Source of the DNA: Vanessa cardui | Lineage: Eukaryota > Arthropoda > Insecta > Lepidoptera > Nymphalidae | Direction: 5' to 3' | DNA: 64,000 nucleotides | NCBI RefSeq assembly: GCF_905220365.1 | Contig: NC_061126.1 | Location: 14,074,001 to 14,138,000, forward strand | Shown here: positions 13,339 to 25,781 of the stretch, in pieces | Position numbering within the stretch: position 1 is the stretch's first letter | How the letters are laid out: each line of letters begins with the position of its first letter | Translations under genes and position numbers: made by a program | The notes under the pieces: model-generated | The model's database searches: none | What the model was told of the DNA's origin: nothing | The model's input: only the letters and a program-made list of their open reading frames with translations

Positions 13339-13562
13339 GACGACCTCCGGGGTCGAGTGGCGTGTACACCGGTTTTCATGGGTATGCCACTCCGAGTGGG
13401 TTCGATTCCCGGCCGAGTCGATGTAGAAAAATTTCATTAGTGTTCTATGTTGTCTTGGGTATGGGTGTTTGTGTTACCTTCGTTTCTTCTCATTTTCCAT
13501 AACACAAGTGCTTTTGCTACTTATATTGGGATCAGAGTTATGTATGTGATGTTGTCCAATAT
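13339..13562 (+). mobile_element. tRNA-derived SINE (family 1)
   Basis: The same element as at 2232: GACGACCTCCGGGGTCGAGT head, B box GGTTCGATTCC at 13399, CCATAACACAAGTGCTTTTG and ATTGGGATCAGAG body, ending GATGTTGTCCAATATA. The head-to-tail length is nearly full. Confidence 0.8.
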
Positions 13563-14650
13563 AATGTCATAGTCAAGCGAATGATACTCATAATTATAGT
13601 TGTGTTGTAAGATAGGTATGTTTCTAAGCTAGTTTTAACGAATTATACTTTTACGATACAGCTATTTCTAGGAACTCTAAAATCATTTGATATCTCTAAA
13701 CCACGTTGATTGATAAGAATTAATTTAAACATCCAATTAGGAGTTCATTAATTCATAATAAAAAAAGCAGATTAGCGATTTCGTCTAAAGTACATTTTCG
13801 AACAGCGCCTCGGCCATTAAAGCACAAATATAGTTACAAAGATTTAATTCGTTTCCAAAGCGTCGCTAAAATTATGCCTTAAAAGTCGGAAAGATATAAC
13901 AGTAGGTAGTCATTAAAGTTACGATTGCAAATTCAATAAAAATGTCTCTCGATATCTTTTGCAAATTGATCTTAAAAATGCTCTCAGTCCGCGATCGATT
14001 GTTAAATGAAAAAGTTATTTTACGTTTCTCTTTTGAAATTAATTTAAAAAATTGTCAAAGGAATTTTGATCTAATTTTTTTTTTCATATGATTTAAAAAC
14101 GTTATTGTTAATAGATTATAAAAGTATATATTTAAGGAGGCTGAGAGCTATTCTGTCGATACATTTGTAAATATTGCTTTAAATCCGCCATGTTATTTTT
14201 CATGATATTTAATTTTTCTCTAAAACTGTTCAAAGTTTGATTAACAGTGTATAGGATGAAAAATATTCCTTTCAGTCCAAAGTCCAAGTGACCACTAGAC
14301 CAACGTTTGTCTACCTATATTATAAATAACAGTCTATACTTAATAAAAAAAATAATGCATATAAATTTAAAAAAGCCTCCATGTATTAAACGAAATAAAT
14401 TACTACAAGTTCAACAGCGCCTCAGTCACGAAGTGTCCGATATCGCAAGTCATATACAATGCATACAACTTTTTTGAGACAAACTAGAATTATTTATCCG
14501 TGAAAACAGTTCCGAGAATTATTCGGTCAGTAGATACGTTACAAGCGACTTTGAATTTCTAAAGTTTTTGCCTTAACTGTCGTCCAAGACATTCACAATT
14601 TCACAAATAGATTTACAGTCACATGGAACAATTGCATATAAAAAAAGTTA

Positions 14651-14926
14651 AGTAACAGCCTGTAAAGTTCCCAATGCTGGGATAAGGCCTCTTCCATTAA
14701 GGAGAGGGTTTGGAACATATTCCACCACGCTGTTCCAATGCGGGTTGGTGAAATGCACATGGGACAGAATTTCGATGAAATTAGACACATGCAGGTTTCC
14801 TCACGATGTTTTCTTCACCGCCGAGCACGAGATGAATTATAAACACAAATTAAGCACTTATATATGGTAAACCGAACGTCATCGGTTAAGATGCACGCGT
14901 TCTAACCACTGGGCCATCTCAGCTCT
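14651..14926 (-). mobile_element. tRNA-derived SINE (family 2), reverse
   Basis: On the reverse strand the head reads GAGCTGAGATGGCCCAGTGG then TTAGAACGCGTGCATCTTAA (tRNA-like A box). The body has TTTATAATTCATCTCGTGCT, GAGGAAACCTGCATGTGTC and GTTCCAATGCGGGT-type words, and the tail is CCCAGCATTGGGAACTTTAC. Other copies or fragments: 15478, 26886, 40717, 41050, 45568, 46168. The style is that of the Metulj-like SINEs of butterflies. Confidence 0.75.
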
Positions 14927-15477
14927 CAGCAATCAGCATTTGCATATCTTATATATTATTATTGGCGTAAGCCGATTTTTGTCTATAGTCCCATAATAAC
15001 TGGGCTATGGGACGGGGACGACAACGGCACGTAGAAAATTGGTTATGGTCTCATCTGAAAATTTCTAGCCATATATAAAATGTGCATACAATAAAATGAG
15101 CATTCTTGATTGCAATTTACTTAAATGTTGTGATTTAACAAAGATTTAATATGAGAGCGAAAATAAGTTACTGGCCGGTTAGAGTGCGGTACTAAGGCTT
15201 TATAAGAAAAAAAAATTAAAAACGTTAACAAAATTAAAGACAGTTGTTATCGAAAAACTGAAATTCTTTTAAGTAACACGTAGATTCGCGGGAGATTTAT
15301 TTTATTGAATTTTTATCCAGTTCGATAATTAGTTATTTTTTAATTTAAAACAATTCGCTGTTAATTACAATTATATTTGTATTTTAAATATCATGTTTTT
15401 TTCAAGAGATCCTATCTCGAAATCGCAGTTACAATTTCAGGCAACACTGAGTTGTCTTGTGTTTAAATCGTGTATAT

Positions 15478-15600
15478 AATTGATCACGTGCTCGACGGTG
15501 GAGAAAAATATCGTGAGGAAACCTGTACGGGCCGGATGCAAATCCACCACGTGTCTCATGTCCACTAACTTGCTCTGGGGCAGCGTGGTGGAATAAACTC
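15478..15600 (+). mobile_element. SINE family 2 fragment
   Basis: Contains TGCTCGACGGTGGAGAAAAA, TATCGTGAGGAAACCTGTAC and GGGGCAGCGTGGTGGAAT in the forward order of the family 2 body. The head and tail are missing or diverged. Confidence 0.6.
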
Positions 15601-15843
15601 TTAACGTTATCTTTAAGTTCAAGCCTTTGATCAGTTGTGACATATTTACGGCATGTTAATATACGCTTTATTATATATGTAACGATTTTTATTTCTCTTC
15701 GCGTCAATCACGCGTAAAGTACTGAACGGTTTGCTATAATTCTTTGAAATCAGTTAATTTAATTAGTAAAATTAACTCTTTTTAATATTTAATGACCGTC
15801 GAACGGTTAACGGCTGAGTTATTACTATATATATTTTAATTAA

Positions 15844-16070
15844 TCTATATTAATAGCATAAATTTAAAAGTATTTCTGTCTGTCGCTTTTTCACGCCCAA
15901 ATCGCTGAACCGAATTTGATGAAATTTGGTAAAAAACAAAATTGGACTTTTTCTACTAGCACATTGATGAACATGGTATTGCTATTAGTTCTGTATGTGA
16001 GCCGAAATGACCCAGTGTCTACAACACGTAAGGGAAAACTGTGGGTTAAAACGCGACCAAGCACAAATAA
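15844..16070 (+). mobile_element. decayed Helitron-like start plus SINE-like head
   Basis: 15844-15956 has TCTATATTAATAGCATAAAT, TTTCTGTCTGTC and GAATTTGATGAAATTTGG, as in the 5' half of the Helitron-like family A. 15998-16070 (GAGCCGAAATGACCCAGTGT then GTGGGTTAAAACGCGACC) resembles a diverged family 2 SINE head. Both are old. Confidence 0.4.
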
Positions 16071-16677
16071 ATTATCTATTACCTAATTAATTTGAATTCA
16101 CATTCGGCAGTGAATAAACATCTTAAAACAACATGCATAATGCATATCTATCATCCAACTGTCATTGGAAAAGCGTTGTTAGCTCCTTCGCCTCAAAGAA
16201 GCCACTTTACCCGCGCATTGGGACGTTTTCTAAACTTTTTTAAGTTACCAGTAGACTTGTCCTCTGCCTTTTAAATATAAAACTAATGAACCTGTTGCGA
16301 TGTCGTCGAAAGTGAATTTAAAGCTACTCGATATAGTAACGCCTTCAAATATTGCACTGACGAGATCAATTCTGTATCAATGTTTCTAGCAATTATAAAT
16401 GTTATACTTTTATTACATTAAACGTAATTACATGAATGCCGAATAAATTATGCGTCGTTTTTTTTAAATTGCAATTTAAGTTCTCTTTGAGATCCTTAAT
16501 TGGATTTTTTTGTCTTAAGTATTTATATGATAGTTGTACGCGTCGCAGTTTCGTTCGCGGAAAGTTTTGATTAAAAGTATGATATTATGTCGATCAGAGT
16601 ATATCAATTTGATGATGATTAAAATTGAGTTATACAATATTATAGCAATGTGATCTCTTAGCATTACGATTGATATA

Positions 16678-17115
16678 TTACGATACGAATGTCTCAAAAT
16701 TTCAAGTTTAACTATTTATTATACTGCGTTGATTACGTAAATGTGTCCGTCTGATGATGGATGATTCCAAACTAGTTGACAATCATAAATTCTCATTATA
16801 GACATAGCCATCTTCACGGACCATCTTAGATGATACAAATGTGTGGGCAAACTAAAGCGCAGCCAATAAACTGCAATAGATAATACCCTCTCAATATTAC
16901 GATACGAATGTTTTCAATTTTGTTTAAGTTTAATTTTTTATTATACTGCGTAGATTACGCAAATGATTCTGTGTGGTGATGAATACTTTCTTCCCCAGAT
17001 TCTCAATGGAGTCTAACTTTCTACACATACATTTTGTATTGTACATATGTGTGTAAATAAAAGTGCAGTCAATGAACTGTAATAGGGAATACTGCCTCAT
17101 AATCCTATAGAATAG
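16678..17115. repeat. diverged tandem duplication, about 219-bp unit
   Basis: TTACGATACGAATG starts at 16678 and again at 16897. Each is followed by a diverged AAGTTTAA block, TTATTATACTGCGT-GATTACG and, later, GTGTG-GCAAACTAAAGCGCAG or GTGTAAATAAAAGTGCAG, then an AATGAACTG/AATAAACTG block. Two head-to-tail units have drifted substantially. Confidence 0.7.
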
Positions 17116-17119
17116 CAGA

Positions 17120-18490
17120 ATTTACATGCCCTATCCGCGGTACAATACACTAACATCTCCCATACCACTAATTAAGATTTCTTAAAGATCAAATTCAATA
17201 ACTTTACTCGTCCGAATCAAATTTTAACCGAGAACATCGCCCCCAGCCTTATGATCTAACCACTAGACCAGGCAGTCAAATAGAGTGTTGATGGTCAGGA
17301 ACAGCAATTTATAGCATTGGAACGGCTGTTAATTTTATTTCAAGTTTATGTGAACTTTGTGAAATCGCCTTAAATCAAAATAGACGGGCTGTAAATGGCC
17401 GTAACGTTCCCACTTTGATTGCACTCAGTTTATGTACCGTTACTGCAGTGCCGATCTGGCCACGTGTTTGTTTTAATCAACTCATTACTCAGAACGATTT
17501 ACTTGAATATTTCATTCAAACTCACAAAACGAATGAACGTTTTACATTAACAATATTCATAACATCCTTTTCATAATATAAATGAGGCGTTTCAAATTGT
17601 TGATGTGTGCGTTTAAATCTAGTACACGGTTTTTATTCTATTTAAAGACTTATTGTAATTTTTAAAAAAAGAATACATTTATTCAAGGTTGTATGTGCTT
17701 TAAAATAGGTAAAGTATAAAAGAGTATTTAACAGTTTTCGTGAAAAAAACGTGTAGGTGTTTATTTATGTTAAACCAGTTAGCAGTGTTAAAGAAGCATT
17801 TTTAAATGCCTACTCATTTATCTCATTAGTAAAAAAAAAAGAAAAAATGTTGCTGAAATAGTACTTTTGGCCTTTACTTTAAATCTCATTTTCTAAAAGC
17901 ACCATTTTGGCGCATAAGCCTTTTACACTGATGATACAGATGTATCATAATATTATAAAGTCGTACAATTTGTTATTTGTATGTAAGGGGGTATTCAGGA
18001 ACTAGTGAGCCAATTATATACTCCACGTAATAAGCACAGTATTCCTAAATGCTATAGAGCGTAAATTAGGGCTGTACTAATAACAGCAAAGTCGGATCAC
18101 AAAAAAAAGAATATACAATCTTCTCAAATATCAATGAAGACTACTTAAAAGGTACTTGTGATTCACATATGTGTGCGTAAACAGATACAATATTTATTCA
18201 CACATTCTCATAATCCGATGGGACTGGAGATAAAAGGTTACAAATGCTTTTTAAGTAGTAAATCAGTGTTAACTCTGGGCTACTATTGAGACTTTGACAA
18301 AATAACTCAATCTGTATTTTTAAGTGTTCACAATTTGAATTCAGAACCTAGAGTTAGCAAGCGACTAGAGCAGCGAGTAGCTAATTTAAATCCCGTATTA
18401 TACAAATCGATTCACGCGCGTCGTTAGTACATAATTAATTATCCGCCCTTCATATTAAAACTATTCGTCACCATCGACAATTTACATATC
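17120..18490. other. AT-rich noncoding
   Basis: A reverse tRNA-like word (CTAACCACTAGACCAGGCAG, 17258) suggests a decayed SINE head. Otherwise no repeat or coding exon is recognised. Confidence 0.4.
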
Positions 18491-18494
18491 ATCA

Positions 18495-18751
18495 TCATTA
18501 CATAGTATTAAACAGAGTCGCTTACCGCTGCCGTCTCTATGTATGCTTAGATCTTTAAAATCACAAACTGATTTTGATGCGGTTTTTTTATATATAGATA
18601 GATTGATTCGCGAGGGTTTTTGTATACAAAAGATGAACAATATAGTAAAGAAAAACTGTTAATTTGAGAAGTTTCTAATGTGATGTAAATAAATACATAT
18701 TTTGTAGTATGTTTATTATAATACCCGTGCAAAGCTGGGGCGAGTCGCTAG
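18495..18751 (+). mobile_element. Helitron-like family B, full-length copy
   Basis: Begins TCATTACATAGTATTAAACA, contains GTCGCTTACCGCTGCCGTCT, GATTTTGATGCGGTTTTTTT and AATTTGAGAAGTTTCTAATG, and ends CCCGTGCAAAGCTGGGGCGA-GTCGCTAG followed by T. TC start, CTAG end and a T just after are Helitron hallmarks. There is no Rep/helicase, so it is non-autonomous. Sister copies: 25782, 37989, 44051 (forward); 19769, 37331, 47044 (reverse). Confidence 0.65.
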
Positions 18752-18759
18752 TATTTCAT

Positions 18760-19490
18760 ATAGTGTTAAGTAGGGAACAAATTGACAAATAATGAAAATA
18801 AATAACTTAGAATTATAAATTCTGAGTCATTTAAATATTATATACTTTGTAACATGCGTTGTACCCGAATCAACGGTAAATATGTTTTATTTATAGCGAC
18901 ACCGAGCTTGTATGTCGGTTTTGCGTAATGGCGCTAACTTATTGTTTTAATAAGTCGTAATAACTATCATTACTTTATTATACTGTAATTGATACGCGAT
19001 AATTTAAATTTTAAATATTAGCTATAATAAATACGACGGGATTGATCGCTTGTGTTTTTATAATGCAAATAAATTGTGTAGAGGAAACCGCTAAATATGT
19101 CCAGGAAGTTATTAATTTATTTCATTGGCTTTTAAAATGCTCAAGCTTATTTCTAATTGCTTATTTTAAACGAACATCAAATTAGCACATTGCTTATTAT
19201 CTTTGAGCAGCCGTTTTACTTTAAAGAATCATCTGATGCTATATAAATTTATGTAATAAAAAAAAAAAACATTCGACGTATAGAATATTTCTGTGTTGTA
19301 TTCAAAAATCAAAATATTCTTTTTTGTACACCGGTTAATAAATCATATAGACACGATAAGGAAAGATGCACAAGAGCCAGGTATTCGTATATATTCAAAA
19401 TGTATGTGTATTTAAAATGATTAATATAAAAAACTCAGCGAGTAAATATTAATAAAATCTAAAAGCTGGTGACAACGGTATCATACGAAC
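18760..19490. other. AT-rich noncoding
   Basis: Homopolymer A run at 19259-19269; no repeat family or coding exon recognised. Confidence 0.45.
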
Positions 19491-19534
19491 CTGTTGTCGA
19501 TGGTGGAGCGTCGCGGCAAATCAGTTTGGTGTGA

Positions 19535-19566
19535 GGGGGGCGAGGTGGGGCGCGGAGGGGGGGGGG
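19535..19566 (+). other. G-quadruplex-prone G tract
   Basis: G6 (19535-19540), G4 (19547-19550) and G10 (19557-19566) are separated by 6-nt spacers, giving at least four G3 tracts with short loops. It lies in a short open frame that looks composition-driven rather than coding. Confidence 0.7.
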
Positions 19567-19768
19567 AGCACACATGCATTATTCAAGGCTCATTTCTATT
19601 CAACGGCGACAGGCCGCCCGATAAAAACTTCTCGTTTGACAACTCAGACGCCTGCACCCTTTGTACTTACGTCATGTACACTAAGCTTAACAGTCTTAGC
19701 GAATTCATAATAGAGAGTGTCAAGAATTATGATATACGTATCAAAAGTTATCTCAGTTTATTTTATAA

Positions 19769-20192
19769 CTAGCGGCTTCGTAATGCTGATACAACAAAAT
19801 TTGTTTATTTACGAAATCACATCAGAAATTTCTAAAATTATCAGAGTTCCTTTACTACTTTTTTTGGGTTTTAGATTTATTAATTAAAATAATAGTAATT
19901 AGTCTTAAGAACTTATTGTAGTAATTGAATAGTAATAACGTTGGGAAGGAACTGACTTCTGACACACGGTTAACACTAGTTCAGAAGTCAGGGCTGCACT
20001 ATTGTAAGATATAACAAATGGTTAACAATAAAGTATTTTTATTATTATTATTATTACTACATGTATTAAATATAAAAACCTTTCTCTCGAATCACTCTAT
20101 CGTAATTTTAATTGTTTCGTTTCGTAATTTTAAAGATCTAGGCCTAAGGGACAGATAGCGGTCAGCGACATTGTTTTATACTAAGTAATGTA
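19769..20192 (-). mobile_element. Helitron-like family B copy split by a LINE tail
   Basis: Left part 19769-19860 (CTAGCGGCTTCG through CTAAAATTATCAGAGTTCCT) and right part 20070-20192 (AACCTTTCTCTCGAATCACT through TTTTATACTAAGTAATGTA) are the two halves of a reverse family B element. The sequence between them ends in (ATT)n and contains a hairpin (CTGACTTCTGA / TCAGAAGTCAG), like a LINE 3' UTR. The element is therefore nested. Confidence 0.6.
19866..20056 (+). mobile_element. LINE 3' end with (ATT)n tail, inserted in Helitron
   Basis: GGGAAGGAACTGACTTCTGA, then GTTCAGAAGTCAGGGCTGCA, AACAATAAAGTATTTTTATT and a run of ATT units (about 20036-20055). A stable hairpin plus short-repeat tail is typical of non-LTR retrotransposon 3' ends. 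The 5' limit is approximate. Confidence 0.55.
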
Positions 20193-20199
20193 AATCGCC

Positions 20200-21180
20200 C
20201 TCATAAACACTATAACGTAATTATTTTCACTTATAACTAATTTAAAAACATCTTCATATGGGATATAGAGAGCAACTGTTAGCAATAAGTTTAGTGATGA
20301 AACGTTCGCAGAAATATCTTGTATCGCGTCCAAGTAACATCCGGTATTAGCACTTCATAAAGCGGAGCGAAACACGCGTATTAATTAATTATTTTTGACA
20401 AACACACTTTCGTGTAATTTTATGTGTTTCAATAGTAATAATACATCGTGGCTTATTTGTTATCTTGGGCAAGTAACGCACTGTTTCATAATTATATTGT
20501 AATTATTTAATATATTGAATAATAAACGTATATTTTTAGATTTACTGTTTCGTAATATCGGTTACGAAAACTTTCGTTTGGAAATCGAAAGCAAAGTTAA
20601 CTGAATATGAAAATATTGAAGTGAGTTAAAACGACGATCAAGACTAAATCGGTTCAGTAGTTTGCTATATAACGCGCGGTCGAACAGTCATATAAGTCAG
20701 ACTATAATTTAACACAATAATAAGTTAAATAGGTGATTGATAATGACATCCCTGAGGTCTTTTAAATAATATCTTAAAATTAAATAACACCAAATTTTCT
20801 TAAACTAATCATAAAAGCATTCTAACTTTTTGCAAGCACAACAAAATATGTTATGAAATATAACCATGTTTTTTTCTCAGTTGATCAAGAGTATGCCACC
20901 AATAACAACTCTAGTTTTGTTTCAATAGATTCAAGACAGTTTACGAACCCTCAATTGTCACGCCACATAATCGATACTTTACGGACGAACTGACATTTGT
21001 TACATTTAAATAATGCCGTCTCAGATTTGATTTTATATCAAGAGATGAAACCGGTATGAAACTCCTTACTATCAGACAGCACATCGACAGTGTACATAAT
21101 ACTTTTGTAAAACGAGTGTAAATATATACGACCGCCATTAAACGCTCATATGGTGGTTCGACGAAATATTCTCAAAAAGT
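20200..21180. other. AT-rich noncoding
   Basis: A repeat-like fragment at 20620-20700 (AAATCGGTTCAGTAGTTTGC) resembles lepidopteran Helitron/LINE words. No gene is recognised. Confidence 0.4.
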
Positions 21181-21202
21181 CGGTACTAGATTTTATTCAA
21201 TA

Positions 21203-21445
21203 CTAGCAGCCCCGGCACACATGGGTGGACATTTTTTGCTTGTTCCGACATGTTTACCAATTGTCATTGTATTTCAATTTATTTATACAAAAACCTTAAT
21301 AAATTATATACCTAAACCTACCTTATGAATACCTCTGCCTATTAGTGAAAACCGCATTAAAATCCGTTCAGTAATTTTGGAGTTTATCGCCAACATACAG
21401 ACAGACTCGGCCGGGAGACTTTTTACAACGGTTATAACGTTATGT
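21203..21445 (-). mobile_element. Helitron-like element, reverse, diverged
   Basis: Starts CTAGCAGCCCCGGCACAC, continues ATTTATACAAAAACCTTAAT, AAAACCGCATTAAAATCCGT and CATACAGACAGACTCGGC. On the reverse strand it ends in a CCGGGGCTGCTAG-type terminus. It is related in style to families A and B but distinct in body. Confidence 0.5.
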
Positions 21446-21959
21446 TATTTATATATTATATTACATCAAATATCTTACGATAAAATATGATCCTATCTTA
21501 TATGTCATACGTGCATAATATTTAAATTTATTTATTTTTATTAAAAGTTTATTGATTGATACGCAGTGATAAATTACAGAAGATTACTATATACTATATT
21601 ATTAAAATACAGGTAGCAGAGACTGCACATAATAAAGTTCTTTTTTTTTTAATTTATTTAGAATAATTCATAGTACCTAGCTTATGCGATAGGGGCAAGT
21701 GTGATATTTATTATAACATTCAAAATATGTATATTTAACATAAAAAAGCTTTTGTTTTTATCTTTGTTGGCATGTGTATGAAGTGCTTTAATGTTGTCTT
21801 AAATTTTCTACATACATATGAAGTGCTTTATTGTGTCTAAGAATAATTATATAAAGTATTTAATATGCGTTATATTTAGTAACACGATAAATTTATATCT
21901 TCTTATATCTTAAAATATTTTGCCTCTCGAAACTAATGAGTGGTTTTGTATGCTGCGAT

Positions 21960-22172
21960 TTTTATCATCATCATCCTCCTGCCCTTATCCCAATTTTATT
22001 TGGGGACGGCTCAGCATGTCTTCTCCTTCCATACTTCTCTGTCAGACGTCATCTCACAAGTAACATTCTTTCTAACCATATCGTCTTTCACACAATCCAT
22101 TTATCTTTTCTTGGGTTGTCCTCTACCTCTATATCCATCCACATCCATGCTAAAGGCCTTCCTCATAGTATG
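21960..22172 (-). mobile_element. RTE-type LINE 3' end, reverse, decayed
   Basis: The reverse strand reads through the codons for MRKAFSMDVDGYRGRGQPKK, then a VKDDMVRKNVTCEMTSD segment and REVWKEK, with stops interspersed, and ends in a GATGATGATG run (CATCATCATCC on the plus strand). This is the C-terminal end of a non-LTR reverse transcriptase ORF plus its tail. Related pieces: 28255 and 47580. Confidence 0.65.
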
Positions 22173-22289
22173 TTTCTTAATTTAAAAATAAAATTGAATA
22201 AAAAGTTTGAAAACTTGTCAAGTCCGACGTGTACACCCGCCTTTAGTAAAGTAGAGTTTAAAGATCAAGTAATCATTTTTAACGATCCT

Positions 22290-24470
22290 TAGGCCGACAA
22301 AAACTCAATCACAGCGTGATCGATTCGGCCTACTTCTCTCGAGGAGGTGTCTTCGAATGACTCAATTTAGCCACTAGTTCTTCACACTAAATAACTTGAA
22401 CAGGAAAAATGTATACTTTACTTAGCAAGTATATACTATAATATACATGTATGTGTTTTTTATACACGTACAAACTTATTATCGTAATCGTTGTTTATGA
22501 AATTACTTTTAAGGAAGTCTAAACTCGTGATTTAATACAAATTACGGCATGTAATATATATCCGTTCGATTTAATTCATTAAATAAAATCTCCGATACTA
22601 TATTTGCTTAATAAATAAATCGTTTTTCACTCTGCTGGCGTCCGCGGCGTTACAATGAAAAGCGCCAAACGTTTTCTACACAAACAACGTTGAAATACTG
22701 AACTGCAGTGCTATTCCCTGAGAAATCACTTCGTACCTCACGTGGGAAATGTCTAGAACCGACTTAAAGTGATATGCTATAGACGTATATCCTTTAAATG
22801 TTTAAGTTATTTTAGTCAATGTCGCAAATCACTTTATGACATTTCACGGCTGTTACACGGCGGGTTTCGAGTTCTCTTACGGAAAATTTGTTCTAAAATC
22901 TCGTATATTTTTAAAAATTAAAAATCAACTTGTTTGTGTTATGATAATAAAAGTACATAGTGCTAGGATGTTACTAATTTTAAGTTTAAAACTTTACGAT
23001 ATTATCGTATGTCACTAGTTTATGTAACATAATATATGTCTGAAATTACAATTAAAGAGTTTAAAGCTTTTGATTTTTTGCAACTTTCTTTTAATTTATA
23101 TTTTTTTGGTACATGATTCTAGTGTTATGTATGTACTTAGGTAATTAAAAATTGAAAGTTCTCTTGCAAAAGCCAACCGACGTGTAAGCTACTGGTTTTG
23201 AAAAGTGGTTTAATAGTTTCATATTTTCAATAAATTCAAAAGTATAAATTAATTTATAAATCAAAAAATTAAAATGTAAAGTAGTATCGAATAAACGTAA
23301 AATATGTAAATATTATTTTTAAGAGAGTTTTTAAAAAAAATTATTTATACAAAAACTATTTTTGGTTTAAAAGTCAAAATTGATCTCGAATATCATGATA
23401 TAATCAAAAATAGTGTGATCGTGTTTCAAAAGAATTATAACGAATAAATAAGGAATGAATTGTAACTATGGCCAACGAATAAAATTAAGATGAGGTCCGA
23501 TCCTAATTTTATAACAAGAAGCTATACTGAACTCAACGCAGAAAAAACATCAAAAGACGTTTATAAAATATATATGTAGAAAATAAGACATTAAACCATT
23601 TGTCAGTGAAATATATGACAAATGTTGCTAGGTTTTTACGATTCAATTTTATATTACAATAAAAACTTTTTTTTTAATTCTTGTATTTTTAAGGGGCCTT
23701 TATAGACAACCTATATGTCGTTACCCGCTAAATTCAATCAAAAAATAAAAAGACTTAATCAGTTTGAGGGAATTACAAAGAAATTCATATATTTTAATTG
23801 CCGAAAGGCTTACTTAGAAGAGAGGTAAAAACAGCAATATTACTATTATAATATCGATCACGTACGTATCATAAATTGTACAGAAGCACACGTAAGCTAT
23901 CACGGTTCGTTTGAAAACCCTCAATTATTATTAGCCCATATGACAAGTGGTCGGGCGACATCGTGCGGAAGTCGGCCTGCCTGTTGGCACACTGCCCGTG
24001 ACCGAACTACTGTTACACGGCGCTGATCTGCTCTCGTACATGCGATCGACTGGAAAACTGACGAGTTGAATTTTTCGAATAAATCTTTTAGTCTTTCGAG
24101 CACACTTCGAAATGCTCAAAGTTTTATATCGTATCGGAGTTTTCATTCGATTTTTAAACTTATTTTAAATCCTTATATAATTATAATTATATATATTAAA
24201 CGAGATGTTATTTTGACTTGTTTCATATTGAAAATAAATGCACCTTATTATTCCAAATATGTATGTCAATATAATAAGATATTTTAGATTGTGTTTATGT
24301 AATGTTTTGTGTGTATTTAAATTGTAAGGCTACTTGTTCCGGTTTTATCCGAATGGATATAATATCAATAAAGATATATTTGTTGATATGCAATGACATG
24401 TAGCTAATATTCTTAGGATATTCATAGTGACACTAAAGTTACTTTTGGAAGAATATTCTGTTTTATTTTC
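22290..24470. other. AT-rich noncoding
   Basis: A GC-richer patch at 23940-24060 lies in overlapping short minus-strand frames without recognisable domains. Nothing else is identified. Confidence 0.4.
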
Positions 24471-24481
24471 AATTACCTAAA

Positions 24482-24922
24482 GGCTCTATCAAGGATAATA
24501 AAAGCGCTTCACCGTCTTAACCTCTGCTCACCTTTCCCACCTAATCTGCCTTGGATTGACACAGTATTATTGAATAGGAAAGACGTAGTCACTGCATTAC
24601 GGTTGCGATCTGGATACATTCCATTAGGAAAATTTGCGCATCTGATGGGAGTGGTTCCCCATCCTTATTGCTCGGTTTGTGGAGTTGTGGAGGATGCCTA
24701 TCATGTTTTGTTGGAGTGTGTCAAGAACGAAACCATAAGACGCCAAATCTTTTGTGATAAGCTGTTTTTTTGTATTCTGTCCATACCTGATTCTGTCTCG
24801 GCGAAGAAATTGTATAAATTGATTGATAGTGTACAAAGAAGCTGAATTAATGTAAATGTTCAATAACAGGGCGACATAGTCGCTTAAGCGACAAAGCTCT
24901 TAATTAAAGAAAAAAAAAAAAA
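24482..24922 (+). pseudogene. non-LTR retrotransposon 3' end (ORF2 C-terminus)
   Basis: Open frame from about 24482 to the stop at 24843-24845. The product runs LSRIIKALHRLNL, LPWIDTVLLNRKDVVTALRL, RSGYIPLGKFAHLMGVV and then CSVCGVVEDAYHVLLEC. The last segment is a Cys-x2-Cys-x7-His-x4-Cys zinc-knuckle-like motif, usual at the C-terminal end of LINE ORF2 proteins after the reverse transcriptase. A short 3' UTR (GGGCGACATAGTCGCTTAAG with a small hairpin) ends in poly-A at 24907-24923. The rest of the element is missing, as expected for 5' truncation at insertion. The frame is still open, so it is fairly young. The clade (Jockey/R1/CR1-like) is not resolved. Confidence 0.75.
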
Positions 24923-24929
24923 AACCTCT

Positions 24930-25780
24930 GCTCAGATCCAAGGCTGTGTCACAATAAAATATTAGTTAATTTTAATGTATATACGATATAAATAGGTTTA
25001 TATACAGATATGTTTTTAAATTATTATTATGCAAAGCAACTTTTAAATATGCAACGCATATAAAACTACCGACGCGAGCCGTTAAAATACAGACGATTAC
25101 TTCAATTAAAATATATACAGTAAATTACACACACATGTAAAATAGTACATACAGAGGCAACGACGATCTTCCATTTTCTCACTGTCATTTTCTAATATAT
25201 AATATGAGGTAATATATAAACAGTTCATCACTTTCTTCGATGAATTTATTTGTTTAAGTCGGACATAATGGTGTTTATCACCTTTTCTGGCTAGACGGCT
25301 AGAGTAATACCTTAGCAAGTACGCTACCTGTGTACATAATGTTTACGTCAATGCTACCACAAACTGTGACGCCATCCCGGCTTTTGACACGTGACTTGCT
25401 TTTATGTGTCTATTTAAATAAGGCGTTTATTCGCTTGCTTAATCTCTTGGTCGTTACGGAAAAAAAATGCATTTATATATATTTTTTATGTTATATTATT
25501 TTCTGGACGATTTTATAGTTTTATTTAGAGATGATTGTTTAATTTAAGTTGCCAAAAAACGTATTTTTATGCAAGTATGTAAAACATTAATTTACATACT
25601 TAAATAAATGATGCAATTGTATTTACTTAAAATAATATAACGAAGTAATTAAGGACGAGCGAGTGATATTATCGAAACACTGATTAAAATCGCAATAACA
25701 TAGTGCATCTATAAAAATCATTAACCGTAAGTTCAGCTCTAATTTTTTATTCGTATTCAAATGAAACATAACAAAATATA
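24930..25780. other. AT-rich noncoding
   Basis: Short frames only; no repeat family or exon recognised. Confidence 0.4.
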
Positions 25781-25781
25781 A

